The notes under the pieces are model-generated. The model had not been told where the DNA came from. It saw nothing but the letters and a program-made list of their open reading frames with translations, and did no database searches. Source: Actinostola sp. cb2023 (taxonomy: Eukaryota; Cnidaria; Anthozoa; Actiniaria; Actinostolidae). From it: a DNA stretch of 64,000 nucleotides. How positions within the stretch are numbered: the stretch's first letter is position 1; every line of letters begins with the position of its first letter. The DNA lies in NCBI GenBank assembly GCA_033675265.1, contig JAUJYZ010000631.1, positions 1 to 64,000 of the forward strand, in the 5' to 3' direction. The position numbers were made by a program, and so were the translations under genes. Positions 1 to 31,282 of the stretch are shown one piece after another.

Positions 1-18567
<18,567 letters not shown>

Positions 18568-18568
18568 A

Positions 18569-19975
18569 ATATTGCATATGGGGTATTGTTGACTTCATTC
18601 TTATTCTTAACGTCTTTATTATTTAAAAATGCATACGACAATCAGACCCTTCATTCACATACGGGTCTCGGCATACCTAAGGCAATGTTTATTCTAATTC
18701 ATTGGGTGTTGACATGGTCACGTGTCCACAGGAATCCCAATCTCAGGTGATTACGACCCTTAGCTGTACTAAGCTGTACTTTGTACCCAAGAGAATGTTG
18801 TGAGCGGATGATATTCACTTCAGTACGTAATTATTACCCATATCTGACGTCACCTATCGCAATGGAAAGTATTCTATTTATAGTGTAGCCCTGCTTCACA
18901 AAGACCTGTGGACAATAGAGTTATGGGAAAATGCGAGTCTTGGATAGGCAGCCCCTGCATAGCATAGCTCTGTACGGGAACAGGGAAAGCAGGACACAAT
19001 GTCAATTGATATTCCTAACCTTTAATACCCGAAACTACTCCTTAAACCCACACCCAAAACTACTACTGAATAAACTCCACCCGAAACTACAACAAGTGCT
19101 AAACAAAAACTGGTTTGAAATCAAGGAGGAGGTTGCATACATGACTCCAGAAACTGAGAGCAAAGTTTTTTCCCATAACTCTTCATAAATTCAGGTCATC
19201 AATTTTTTGCAAGAGGGTTTGAGGCTGACAAGCTAGAAAATGTTCTACCCGTAACTTAATATATCTAAATATGAAGATCGACCATTTCGGTAGGTTTCCA
19301 TCCGATCTGGCGGATATCTTCTTCTTTTGAGGAACCGAAAAGCCTAAGGAGGACGACAATGGGGAAATCTTGGCCTGTATCTGCTCTAGCTGCACGGACA
19401 GAAGATTTCCCCGACCATTATTATTATTCCATGCAGTCACCCGAACGACACTCATATTGTATTGAAAATAGATTCAGTTTTAGATAGATAGATGCCTTTA
19501 TTTACACAGGGTAGCTCAATCAGTATTTACAAAGCTGTAAAAAACTGTTATCAATAGAGGCCCTAAAATAAAATACACTAATAATGTATTTTACCGTTCA
19601 CAACATTCTCTTGGGTACAAGAATGTACCTATAATGACTCTATGTTGTGACTACACTTTCCCTTGGGATAATTCCCGAAGTGGGTCGCGTTCAATACAGC
19701 GGTAATCAACTGGCTCGTTTTGAAAATAAAACGTAGGGATCTTCTCCACAAAAATTTAAACCCAGTCCTGAAAAATTCGTTTAGAAACATGCATTCATTA
19801 ATTTAAAAGGTACATTTTGCCTACAGTTCTCCTTCAACCAAATTATGAGCTGATTTGCTAATTTTTAAGAACAATCTATGGATACCGATGAGATGTATCA
19901 ATGGACAAGCAACATTCAAGTGTGAAAATATATATCCATTTGTAAAAAGTTAAAGATAAGCACACAAACAGTACA
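18569..19975. other. Intergenic, no gene; inverted-repeat element and LINE/SINE-like debris
   Basis: A 22-bp inverted repeat, TGTACCCAAGAGAATGTTGT, starts at 18782 and its complement lies at 19598-19619. They bracket about 840 bp and may be ends of a degraded DNA element. TAGATAGATAGATGCCTTTATTTACA at 19480 resembles a reversed non-LTR 3' tail. A short open frame at 18931-19188 has no recognisable protein character. Confidence 0.4.
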
Positions 19976-19984
19976 TCTCAAACT

Positions 19985-21985
19985 ATCTACATCACTGACA
20001 TCAACGCTGACTGAATGACAACGCTGAGGAAATCAATGACGTTCTCTATATACAAAACAACCCCACAACTATAAAGTAGCCGGATTGCAAACTACATGAT
20101 CTACTTTCTGACTGTACCCTACCACTCATATATACATCACTGACATCAACGCTGAGGAAATCAATGACGTTCTTTATACAAAACAACCCCACAACTATTA
20201 AAGTAGCCGGATTGCAAACTACATGATCTACTTTCTGACTGAACCCTACCACTCATATATACATCACTGACATCAACGCTGAGGAAATCAATGACGTTCT
20301 TTATACCAAACAACCCCACAACTATAAAGTAGCCGGATTGCAAACTACATGATCTACTTTCTGACTGAACTCTACCACTCATATATACATCACTGACATC
20401 AACGCTGAGGAAATCAATGACGTCAATGACGTCTCTATATTAATACCAAACAACCCCACAACTATAAAGTAGCCGGATTGCAAACTACATGATCTACTTT
20501 CTGACTGAACCCTACCACTCATATATACATCACTGACATCAACGCTGAGGAAATCAATGACGTTCTTTATACAAAACAACCCCACAACTATAAAGTAGCC
20601 GGATTGCAAACTACATGATCTACTTTCTGACTGACCCTGAACCCTACCACTCATATATACATCACTGACATCAACGCTGAGGAAATCAATGACGTTCTAT
20701 ATATACAAAACAACCCCACAACTATTAAAGTAGCCGGATTGCAAACTACATGATCTACTTTCTGACTGTACCCTACCACTCATATATACATCACTGACAT
20801 CAACGCTGAGGAAATCAATGACGTTCTTTATACCAAACAACCCCACAACTATAAAGTAGCCGGATTGCAAACTACATGATCTACTTTCTGACTGAACCCT
20901 ACCACTCATATATACATCACTGACATCAACGCTGAGGAAATCAATGACGTTCTTTATACAAAACAACCCCACAACTATAAAGTAGCCGGATTGCAAACTA
21001 CATGATCTACTTTTCTGACTGAACCCTACCACTCATATATACATCACTGACATCAACGCTGAGGAAATCAATGACGTTCTTTATACCAACAAAACCCCAC
21101 AACTATAAAGTAGCCGGATTGCAAACTACATGATCTACTTTCTGACTGAACCCTACCACTCATATATACATCACTGACATCAACGCTGAGGAAATCAATG
21201 ACGTTCTTTATACAAAACAACCCCACAACTATAAAGTAGCCGGATTGCAAACTACATGATCTACTTTCTGACTGAACCCTGCCACTCATATATACATCAC
21301 TGACATCAACGCTGAGGAAATCAATGACGTTCTTTATACCAAAACAACCCCACAACTATAAAGTAGCCGGATTGCAAACTACATGATCTACTTTCTGACT
21401 GAACCCTACCACTCATATATACATCACTGACATCAACGCTGACATCAACGCTAATGGGAAATCAATGAAATCAATAAAGTAGCCGGATTGCAAACTACAT
21501 TCTCTTTCTGACTTACCCTACAAAACAACCCCACAACTATAAAGTAGCCGGATTGCAAACTACATGATCTACTTTCTGACTGAACCCTACCACTCATATA
21601 TACATCACTGACATCAACGCTGAGGAAATCAATGACGTTCTTTATACCAAACAACCCCACAACTATAAAGTAGCCGGATTGCAAACTACATGATCTACTT
21701 TCTGACTGTACCCTACCACTCATATATACATCACTGACATCAACGCTGAGGAAATCAATGACGTTCTTTATACCAAACAACCCCACAACTATAAAGTAGC
21801 CGGATTGCAAACTACATGATCTACTTTCTGACTGAACCCTACCACTCATATATACATCACTGACATCAACGCTGAGGAAATCAATGACGTTTCTTTATAC
21901 AAAACAACCCCACAACTATAAAGTAGCCGGATTGCAAACTACATGATCTACTTTCTGACTGTACCCTGCCACTCATATATAAGTA
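19985..21985. repeat. About 126-bp minisatellite, roughly 16 copies
   Basis: The motif AGCCGGATTGCAAACTACAT recurs at about 126-bp spacing (20076, 20203, 20329 and on to 21923). Copies are near-identical with single-base indels. A shortened, rearranged copy lies at about 21430-21540. The minus strand has an open frame through the unit, but the indels move it from frame to frame, so I do not call it coding. Confidence 0.95.
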
Positions 21986-22579
21986 CTGTGTTTAGGCGAA
22001 AAACAGCATAATTTTGATACAAAAAAAGTTTGAAAGCCCCACTAATTTATCCATTAAATAAATACAGAACTGAATGCTTTGAGAATAGCATTTTGATATA
22101 AAATACATGTATATTAAACTTAATTTTCATGCCCATATTCGTGAACAATAATGGAGCAAACTGCAATGCTATTGTTAATTCATTATATAAGTATTATATA
22201 AGTCACGTATAATTTCATTTGTGAGGCAAATATAGAATACGGAAGGTCATGGGTTCAAATCCCATTTGGAACTTCAAATTTTTTATTTTATTTTTTATTA
22301 TTATATTATTATTTTTTCCTGAGTTCTTTACACTAGCTTCTCGCGTATTTTTATTTTTTCATTTCATCATTTCAATCTATTTTTCATTTATTTTCTTATT
22401 GTTTTTACCATTGTGATATGGAGTTTTTCCACATTTCTACTCCAAATTAATAGTCTATTAATAAAGTTATTCTTCCAGTACTGCTTAGATTTAAACTTTA
22501 GATCATACTCCTATTACCGTCGTCCGGTTGCCAAAATACATATAACCTTCCAACACGAGCTGAAAATCGCCAAGGGCAT
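21986..22579. other. Intergenic AT-rich spacer with a tRNA-like B box
   Basis: No gene. At about 22247-22262 the sequence GGGTTCAAATCCC is a perfect tRNA T-arm / B-box core, followed by T-runs near 22278-22320. I cannot fold a full tRNA upstream, so it is probably a SINE head or tRNA relic. Confidence 0.45.
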
Positions 22580-23849
22580 GCAGTTGCTTGATGTTGTAAG
22601 CATTTTTCTACCGCAGTTATGAACTTATGGTGAGTCCAGGGAGGGAAGGGAGGGGAATAGTCAGGGCTTATGATTGGGTTTTTAAAGTTCTTCCCAAAAC
22701 TGAATCACGGTATTTGTTTCGAGGGTGCGCCTATTAGGTGAGGTGCGTCTTATACGCGAGAAAAGTATGTGACAATAACTCAATCGTAATGGTTTATTTT
22801 ATGAACATTGTAACTTACAATAAAACGAAATAACATCTCGTGTATATTCGAACAAGGCCGCGTTTTTAATTGACATTATCTTTTCTATCGACAAATATTA
22901 TTCGATAGAAATGCAGCCAAACATATGAGGTCTGTTTCCTTAAAAGGAGTCTTGTTGACGAATAACAGTTCTCAATTATTGTGCTCCTAGCAGCAAATTG
23001 ACCAAAAAATGGAAACCAACACCAAACTGAAGCGTTCTGATAGTTTCCCGAAAACAAACTATCTCGAGTTTTTTGATTGTGCGCATGCCCGAACTGCAAA
23101 CAACACCCTCTGAGGTGATTTTGATACAACATGAGGTGGTAGGATCATTAGAAAGTGAGGGATTGACCTGCAGTATCTTGAAGGAATAGTCAAACTTCGA
23201 GCGGAAAACAACATCCTAGGTGATTTTGATACAACAATAATTGAGGTCTGCATGTTTTCCCGAATCTTGACGAATAACAGTTCTCATACATTTAAATATA
23301 TGTGTACAAAACAACAATCACTTTGATTTTTAGTCATTAAGGAACTAAGACTCTAGCTGAGCCCCTCCCTTAATACCATATTAATATCATCCATCCATCT
23401 ATCCCATTTATTTTATTTTACCCTTACTTTTCTCCCATCCTTTCCATATTCCTTTTCTCCATTCTATCTCTCTATCCCATCCTTCCTTGTCTCATTCAAT
23501 CAACTCATGCATCCATCTATCCACCATTCCTTCCATCCGTTTATTCATCTCATCCATAGCTCCATCCATCAGTCATCCATTTATATATTTATCGATCTAG
23601 TCTAATAACACTTGATAATAACGAGGTAGTATACTCTCTTGCCTGACTTCCGCGGTTCGATATTAAGTCAACACTGTGGCTCCAATTTACTTATCGATAT
23701 TGCACAATATCGGCTAAGCGGTTAAAAAAAAATACTTTTAAAATTATTTTTTTCTTTAAAATTCAAAATTTTCAAATCAGTTCATCTCGACATTTTGCAA
23801 CGATAGAAAAGACAAGAAAAAAAACGGTATAAAAAAAAGATACGCTATA

Positions 23850-23945
23850 AAAAAGAAATGTTGGTGTCCACGGAGAGTCGATCCCGGGTACGGTCACTCA
23901 CTGGCGTCGAGGTCCAGCGCATTTCCAGAGGGCTACGTTAGACAA
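23850..23945 (-). ncRNA. Possible Pol III unit (tRNA-derived) in macrosatellite copy 1
   Basis: On the minus strand an A-box-like TAGCCCTCTGG (complement of 23925-23935) lies about 52 nt before a perfect B box GATCGACTC (complement of 23875-23883). A CCA-like end GTGGACACCA and a T-run terminator (complement of the A-run at 23851-23856) follow. An octamer-like ATGCAAAT lies just upstream. Equivalent sites occur about 2256 and 4513 bp further right. I could not fold a complete tRNA. It may be only a SINE head. Confidence 0.4.
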
Positions 23946-24210
23946 TAAATTTGCATAACAATAATCGTTACACGATAGACTACTAAATTGACCCTCCAAA
24001 TCAATCGGAAGTACAGATAGCTGAAGTAGTACGGGGCAGTCATTTAGGACTAGGATACGACTGTTCCCTCCCTCTTTGACTACTACGCTGATTGTGTACT
24101 ACCCGATAGCGCGGATGAGGCCGAAATCTTTGTCCTATACGTAACATACGGTGTCTCAGCATTTAAGTCTGAGAGTATGGTCGATTTTTAGTGTTTTGCA
24201 TAAATTATGT

Positions 24211-24262
24211 ATGGTAGTGCGCGGGTTCGAGCCACCGTTCGGTGGAGCCGAATTTTTTTTTT
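24211..24262 (+). other. tRNA-T-arm-like hairpin followed by a T-run
   Basis: GCGCGGGTTCGAGCC is followed by the hairpin CCACCGTTCGGTGG and a long T-run, in every macrosatellite unit (also about 26472 and 28730). The GGTTCGAGCC core matches a B box. No matching A box is obvious. Confidence 0.35.
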
Positions 24263-27200
24263 TAGCTTCTGGGTTTTAGTTCTTCGGTGTAGTTCATTTT
24301 TAAATGTTTTTTTGTCTATTACATTCTTTTTTTTTCGGTAATGTTGATGATATTTAATTAAATGATTTTTTTTTCCTTTAAATTTCCGGTTTTTTGGGGG
24401 TAAAGTTTATTTTTAATTTCTTTTATTTTCTCTTTAGTTTCTGCATTTGTTTTCGATAGAGTTTCGACTATTTTAGGAACCCTGTTTTTTTTCGAACGCA
24501 CGACCGAGATGTATTATGGGTAATCACGGAACTACTGATCATGCCCGACATGCAGCATTTCCCCTTTTATGCCGTAGTTGTGTTTAAAGTCGCTTCTGCG
24601 ATTTTGTTCTTCACACCTTAATGTCACCGAGATAAACCATCATTCACTTCAACGACCAAGTATCAATTAAAGCGTAAGAGCTTGCTAGAATAGTTTGGTG
24701 CGTGCCTCACTGTAAGAGGTTTTTATACGCGTGAAAAGGCGGGGATAGATAGAATGTGCTACTTCATAAGTAATCATAGGATGTCAGAATGGTCTATCGA
24801 TAACGTAGCTAAAAATGCACGCAGAACAAGGCTTTGCAGTTGCTTGATGTTGTAAGCATTTTTCTACCGCAGTTATGAACTTATGGTGAGTCCAAGGGAG
24901 GGAAGGGAGGGTAATAGTGAGGGCTTATGATTGGGTTTTTAAAGTTCTTCCCAAAACTGAATCACGGTATTTGTTTCGAGGGTGCGCCTATTAGGTGAGG
25001 TGCGTCTTATACGCGAGAAAGTATGTGACAATAACTCAATCGTAATGGTTTATTTTATGAACATTGTAACTTACAATAAAACGAAATAACATCTCGTGTA
25101 TATTCGAACAAGGCCGCGTTTTTAATTGACATTATCTTTTCTATCGACAAATATTATTCGATAGAAATGCAGCCAAACATATGAGGTCTGTTTCCTTAAA
25201 AGGAGTCTTGTTGACGAATAACAGTTCTCAATTATTGTGCTCCTAGCAGCAAATTGACCAAAAAATGGAAACCAACACCAAACTGAAGCGTTCTGATAGT
25301 TTCCCGAAAACAAACTATCTCGAGTTTTTTGATTGTGCGCATGCCCGAACTGCAAACAACACCCTCTGAGGTGATTTTGATACAACATGAGGTGGTAGGA
25401 TCATTAGAAAGTGAGGGATTGACCTGCAGTATCTTGAAGGAATAGTCAAACTTCGAGCGGAAAACAACATCTAGGTGATTTTGATACAACAATAATTGAG
25501 GTCTGCATGTTTTCCCGAATCTTGACGAATAACAGTTCTCATATTTAAATATATGTGTACAAAACAACAATCACTTTGATTTTTAGTCATTAAGGAACTA
25601 AGACTCTAGCTGAGCCCCTCCCTTAATACCATATTAATATCATCCATCCATCTATCCCATTTATTTTATTTTACCCTTACTTTTCTCCCATCCTTTCCAT
25701 ATTCCTTTTCTCCATTCTATCTCTCTATCCCATCCTTCCTTGTCTCATTCAATCAACTCATGCATCCATCTATCCACCATTCCTTCCATCCGTTTATTCA
25801 TCTCATCCATAGCTCCATCCATCAGTCATCCATTTATATATTTATCGATCTAGTCTAATAACACTTGATAATAACGAGGTAGTATACTCTCTTGCCTGAC
25901 TTCCGCGGTTCGATATTAAGTCAACACTGTGGCTCCAATTTACTTATCGATATTGCACAATATCGGCTAAGCGGTTAAAAAAAAATACTTTTAAAATTAT
26001 TTTTTTCTTTAAAATTCAAAATTTTCAAATCAGTTCATCTCGACATTTTGCAACGATAGAAAAGACAAGAAAAAAAACGGTATAAAAAAAAGATACGCTA
26101 TAAAAAAGAAATGTTGGTGTCCACGGAGAGTCGATCCCGGGTACGGTCACTCACTGGCGTCGAGGTCCAGCGCATTTCCAGAGGGCTACGTTAGACAATA
26201 AATTTGCATAACAATAATCGTTACACGATAGACTACTAAATTGACCCTCCAAATCAATCGGAAGTACAGATAGCTGAAGTAGTACGGGGCAGTCATTTAG
26301 GACTAGGATACGACTGTTCCCTCCCTCTTTGACTACTACGCTGATTGTGTACTACCCGATAGCGCGGATGAGGCCGAAATCTTTGTCCTATACGTAACAT
26401 ACGGTGTCTCAGCATTTAAGTCTGAGAGTATGGTCGATTTTTAGTGTTTTGCATAAATTATGTATGGTAGTGCGCGGGTTCGAGCCACCGTTCGGTGGAG
26501 CCGAATTTTTTTTTTTAGCTTCTGGGTTTTAGTTCTTCGGTGTAGTTCATTTTTAAATGTTTTTTTGTCTATTACATTCTTTTTTTTTTCGGTAATGTTG
26601 ATGATATTTAATTAAATGATTTTTTTTTCCTTTAAATTTCCGGTTTTTTGGGGGTAAAGTTTATTTTTAATTTCTTTTATTTTCTCTTTAGTTTCTGCAT
26701 TTGTTTTCGATAGAGTTTCGACTATTTTAGGAACCCTGTTTTTTTTTCGAACGCACGACCGAGATGTATTATGGGTAATCACGGAACTACTGATCATGCC
26801 CGACATGCAGCATTTCCCCTTTTATGCCGTAGTTGTGTTTAAAGTCGCTTCTGCGATTTTGTTCTTCACACCTTAATGTCACCGAGATAAACCATCATTC
26901 ACTTCAACGACCAAGTATCAATTAAAGCGTAAGAGCTTGCTAGAATAGTTTGGTGCGTGCCTCACTGTATAAGAGGTTTTTATACGCGTGAAAAGGCGGG
27001 GATAGATAGAATGTGCTACTTCATAAGTAATCATAGGATGTCAGAATGGTCTATCGATAACGTAGCTAAAAATGCACGCAGAACAAGGCTTTGCAGTTGC
27101 TTGATGTTGTAAGCATTTTTCTACCGCAGTTATGAACTTATGGTGAGTCCAGGGAGGGAAGGGAGGGGAATAGTGAGGGCTTATGATTGGGTTTTTAAAG

Positions 27201-29462
27201 TTCTTCCCAAAACTGAATCACGGTATTTGTTTCGAGGGTGCGCCTATTAGGTGAGGTGCGTCTTATACGCGAGAAAGTATGTGACAATAACTCAATCGTA
27301 ATGGTTTATTTTATGAACATTGTAACTTACAATAAAACGAAATAACATCTCGTGTATATTCGAACAAGGCCGCGTTTTTAATTGACATTATCTTTTCTAT
27401 CGACAAATATTATTCGATAGAAATGCAGCCAAACATATGAGGTCTGTTTCCTTAAAAGGAGTCTTGTTGACGAATAACAGTTCTCAATTATTGTGCTCCT
27501 AGCAGCAAATTGACCAAAAAATGGAAACCAACACCAAACTGAAGCGTTCTGATAGTTTCCCGAAAACAAACTATCTCGAGTTTTTTGATTGTGCGCATGC
27601 CCGAACTGCAAACAACACCCTCTGAGGTGATTTTGATACAACATGAGGTGGTAGGATCATTAGAAAGTGAGGGATTGACCTGCAGTATCTTGAAGGAATA
27701 GTCAAACTTCGAGCGGAAAACAACATCCTAGGTGATTTTGATACAACAATAATTGAGGTCTGCATGTTTTCCCGAATCTTGACGAATAACAGTTCTCATA
27801 CATTTAAATATATGTGTACAAAACAACAATCACTTTGATTTTTAGTCATTAAGGAACTAAGACTCTAGCTGAGCCCCTCCCTTAATACCATATTAATATC
27901 ATCCATCCATCTATCCCATTTATTTTATTTTACCCTTACTTTTCTCCCATCCTTTCCATATTCCTTTTCTCCATTCTATCTCTCTATCCCATCCTTCCTT
28001 GTCTCATTCAATCAACTCATGCATCCATCTATCCACCATTCCTTCCATCCGTTTATTCATCTCATCCATAGCTCCATCCATCAGTCATCCATTTATATAT
28101 TTATCGATCTAGTCTAATAACACTTGATAATAACGAGGTAGTATACTCTCTTGCCTGACTTCCGCGGTTCGATATTAAGTCAACACTGTGGCTCCAATTT
28201 ACTTATCGATATTGCACAATATCGGCTAAGCGGTTAAAAAAAAATACTTTTAAAATTATTTTTTTCTTTAAAATTCAAAATTTTCAAATCAGTTCATCTC
28301 GACATTTTGCAACGATAGAAAAGACAAGAAAAAAAAACGGTATAAAAAAAAGATACGCTATAAAAAAGAAATGTTGGTGTCCACGGAGAGTCGATCCCGG
28401 GTACGGTCACTCACTGGCGTCGAGGTCCAGCGCATTTCCAGAGGGCTACGTTAGACAATAAATTTGCATAACAATAATCGTTACACGATAGACTACTAAA
28501 TTGACCCTCCAAATCAATCGGAAGTACAGATAGCTGAAGTAGTACGGGGCAGTCATTTAGGACTAGGATACGACTGTTCCCTCCCTCTTTGACTACTACG
28601 CTGATTGTGTACTACCCGATAGCGCGGATGAGGCCGAAATCTTTGTCCTATACGTAACATACGGTGTCTCAGCATTTAAGTCTGAGAGTATGGTCGATTT
28701 TTAGTGTTTTGCATAAATTATGTATGGTAGTGCGCGGGTTCGAGCCACCGTTCGGTGGAGCCGAATTTTTTTTTTTAGCTTCTGGGTTTTAGTTCTTCGG
28801 TGTAGTTCATTTTTAAATGTTTTTTTGTCTATTACATTCTTTTTTTTTTCGGTAATGTTGATGATATTTAATTAAATTTTTTTTTTTTTCCTTTAAATTT
28901 CCGTTTTTTGGGGGTAAAGTTTATTTTTAATTTCTTTTATTTTCTCTTTAGTTTCTGCATTTGTTTTCGATAGAGTTTCGACTATTTTAGGAACCCTGTT
29001 TTTTTTCGAACGCACGACCGAGATGTATTATGGGTAATCACGGAACTACTGATCATGCCCGACATGCAGCATTTCCCCTTTTATGCCGTAGTTGTGTTTA
29101 AAGTCGCTTCTGCGATTTTGTTCTTCACACCTTAATGTCACCGAGATAAACCATCATTCACTTCAACGACCAAGTATCAATTAAAGCGTAAGAGCTTGCT
29201 AGAATAGTTTGGTGCGTGCCTCACTGTAAGAGGTTTTTATACGCGTGAAAAGGCGGGGATAGATAGAATGTGCTACTTCATAAGTAATCATAGGATGTCA
29301 GAATGGTCTATCGATAACGTAGCTAAAAATGCACGCAGAACAAGGCTTTGCAGTTGCTTGATGTTGTAAGCATTTTTCTACCGCAGTTATGAACTTATGG
29401 TGAGTCCAGGGAGGGAAGGGAGGGGAATAGTGAGGGCTTATGATTGGGTTTTTAAAGTTCTT

Positions 29463-30455
29463 CAATGGTTGAACATGGCTAAACTATTTCAAAAGCAAAG
29501 TCAAAACTGAATCTTATACGCGAGAAAACATGTGACAATAATTCATTGAATAAGTTTTGGGTGTGGAATAAGATAAACGACAGATCAATAGTCAAACGAG
29601 GGCGCACTATAAAAGGGCAACGATACGCCCACAATTTTTTGAATAACAATGAGTTTGAATATGGCGGACAATGGTTGAACATGGCTAAACTACGGAGTAA
29701 ATTAATTTTCTTAATAAAGTCACATTTCAACAGCAAAGTCAATGAAGAAATTGTAAATTTACTTCTAAAACAGGTATAATAGACGGACGTGTCAGTATTT
29801 TTCGTATTGGGTAGTTATCTATACGATTTTCACAGTCGCACCACGCGTACGAAGAATGTTTTGAATTTCGCGCGCCATGTATCACAACAATCATCATCCG
29901 TACTTCTTATCCAGGCCTACATATTCATGAAGCGAAATCCTCTTTGCCTGTAATAAGCATTTCCATAGCATAAAACTATGTTGGGTCATTTCTAAATAAA
30001 GCGACAAGAGTATTGTTTTCATTACACTAGTTACGTTCCCTTCGTCGTCACCATAACAAGACGAACGACATCGTTCGCCGCGAAGGCGTCTTGTTACGAG
30101 GTAAATGTGTCGAGCATTTGTACATCTCTGTACTTTTATGGTAAAGGTTTCGTTCCCGGGTTTCGGTAATGGTTTCGAAACCTATGCTTTATACTAGAGC
30201 CGTGCGACTTCAAACTGACGGTTTACGGTTCCAGTTCAAAGTACCATAATTTATTTTACCAAAGTGAAGTGATAGTGAATTGTACAACAACAATTATCCA
30301 TGTGCGTTTTTAGTACTAATTGTATCATCTATCTATAATCCCAAACAAGCACCTATGGTATTATTTTCATATTTTCCGTATGGACGTTTCTTAAGAAAAT
30401 AGTTTTCGTATGGACTTTTCTTAAGAAAATACATATGATATAATTAACATGTAAC
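29463..30455. other. Intergenic, no gene found
   Basis: Includes a diverged remnant of the macrosatellite (CTTATACGCGAGAAA near 29514) and a duplicated piece (GGTTGAACATGGCTAAACTA at 29467 and 29674). An open frame at 29546-29779 overlaps the repeat-derived sequence and has no recognisable domain. Confidence 0.4.
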
Positions 30456-30606
30456 AGGACTACATGCCTGTCCAATTTGGAAATAATTGAATTCAAAAAA
30501 TTCCTCTGGCTGCCAAATTGGACTCGGCCTACGGCCTCGTCCAATTTTGGCAGTCTTCGGAATTTTTTTCATCCAATTATTTCCAAATTGGACAGCATGT
30601 AGTCCT
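30456..30606. repeat. Palindromic foldback element
   Basis: Starts AGGACTACATGC and ends GCATGTAGTCCT. The two arms of about 70 bp are near-perfect inverted copies around GGCCTACGGCC. This is a MITE-like or foldback element. I could not assign a target duplication. Confidence 0.8.
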
Positions 30607-30739
30607 ATTACCTATACTTATTTCCACAATTTCTTGTTCATTTGAGTCGATTTATAGAGCTTGCAGTTCTTGAGATTTGATTGACAGATCCAACGAACTT
30701 ACCCTAGGTAGCTCCCCTTTAATAGTGCGCCCTCGTGTT

Positions 30740-30895
30740 TAAGCGGCCCTCTATTAAGCGGTCACTTTCACTCAAATTACCGGAAATCGGTCCCCATACT
30801 TTCTGTAAACTTGACCTCTATTAAGCAGTCACCTCTATTAAGCGGTCAGTTGGCTATTTCACGTGGTTGACCGCTTAATAGAGGTTTGACTGCAT
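30740..30895. mobile_element. MITE-like element with GAGGTTTGACTG terminus
   Basis: Contains several copies of the motif CTCTATTAAGCGGTCA and ends AGAGGTTTGACTGCA. It is related to the elements at 34470-34680, 35597-35697 and about 43557, which share the CAGTYRAACCTC type end. The left end is diverged. Confidence 0.5.
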
Positions 30896-31282
30896 AGAGA
30901 TCTCCCTGGACTTCTTTCGTGCTCGCTGTAAAACTTTCCCGTTGTGCTATGTTCAGATTTAGAGCACTTGGGGACTGATCAGAACACTCGAGAAGTGTTG
31001 AGAAGCTATTATGTACAACCCTTGCACTAGAGTTGTCTCTCCTTGTTTCGTTTATACATGACGAAAGGTAGTAGGATCATCCTATCTGCGAGACAGGATG
31101 ACCCTAGTCCTCATAGGATGATCCTAGTACTCGAAAGAACTCTACTCCGGCCCATGTAAACAGAAAGCAATAGATATACAGCCGGTAGGTTGATTCGCCT
31201 GCTAGGAAGATTCTGGCGCTAGGGTCGTCTCTCCTTCATGTAAACAGGTCTTAAATCTGCACATAGCACGCGCGCTCGTTTT

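Larger units (their letters stand above)
22580..29462. repeat. 2.26-kb macrosatellite, three full copies plus a partial fourth
   Basis: The block starting CAGTTGCTTGATG recurs at 22581, 24837, 27094 and 29351, a spacing of 2256-2257 bp. Copies differ mainly in homopolymer length and a few bases. Each unit has a CATC/TATC-rich tract (23385-23600 in copy 1), A- and T-runs, and two tRNA-like segments. The fourth copy is broken after about 29462 by an insertion and a deletion, with recognisable unit sequence to about 29545. No conserved protein is evident. Confidence 0.95.

Noticed and set aside
18931..19188. 85-codon + strand frame after the mucin
   Set aside because: Lies between the arms of an inverted repeat, with no domain and no clear gene structure.
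20046..21849. Minus-strand frames repeating MSGRVQSESRSCSLQSGYF
   Set aside because: The unit is about 126 bp (42 codons), so a frame stays open by chance. 1-base indels break it every few units and there is no start or splice logic.
19985..21985. CRISPR-like array
   Set aside because: The 126-bp units are wholly repeated with no unique spacers, and the setting is eukaryotic.
22866..23132. 88-codon minus-strand frame in each 2.26-kb unit
   Set aside because: Identity among copies reflects the tandem repeat. No recognisable domain, and the neighbouring frame in copy 2 differs by a 1-base indel.
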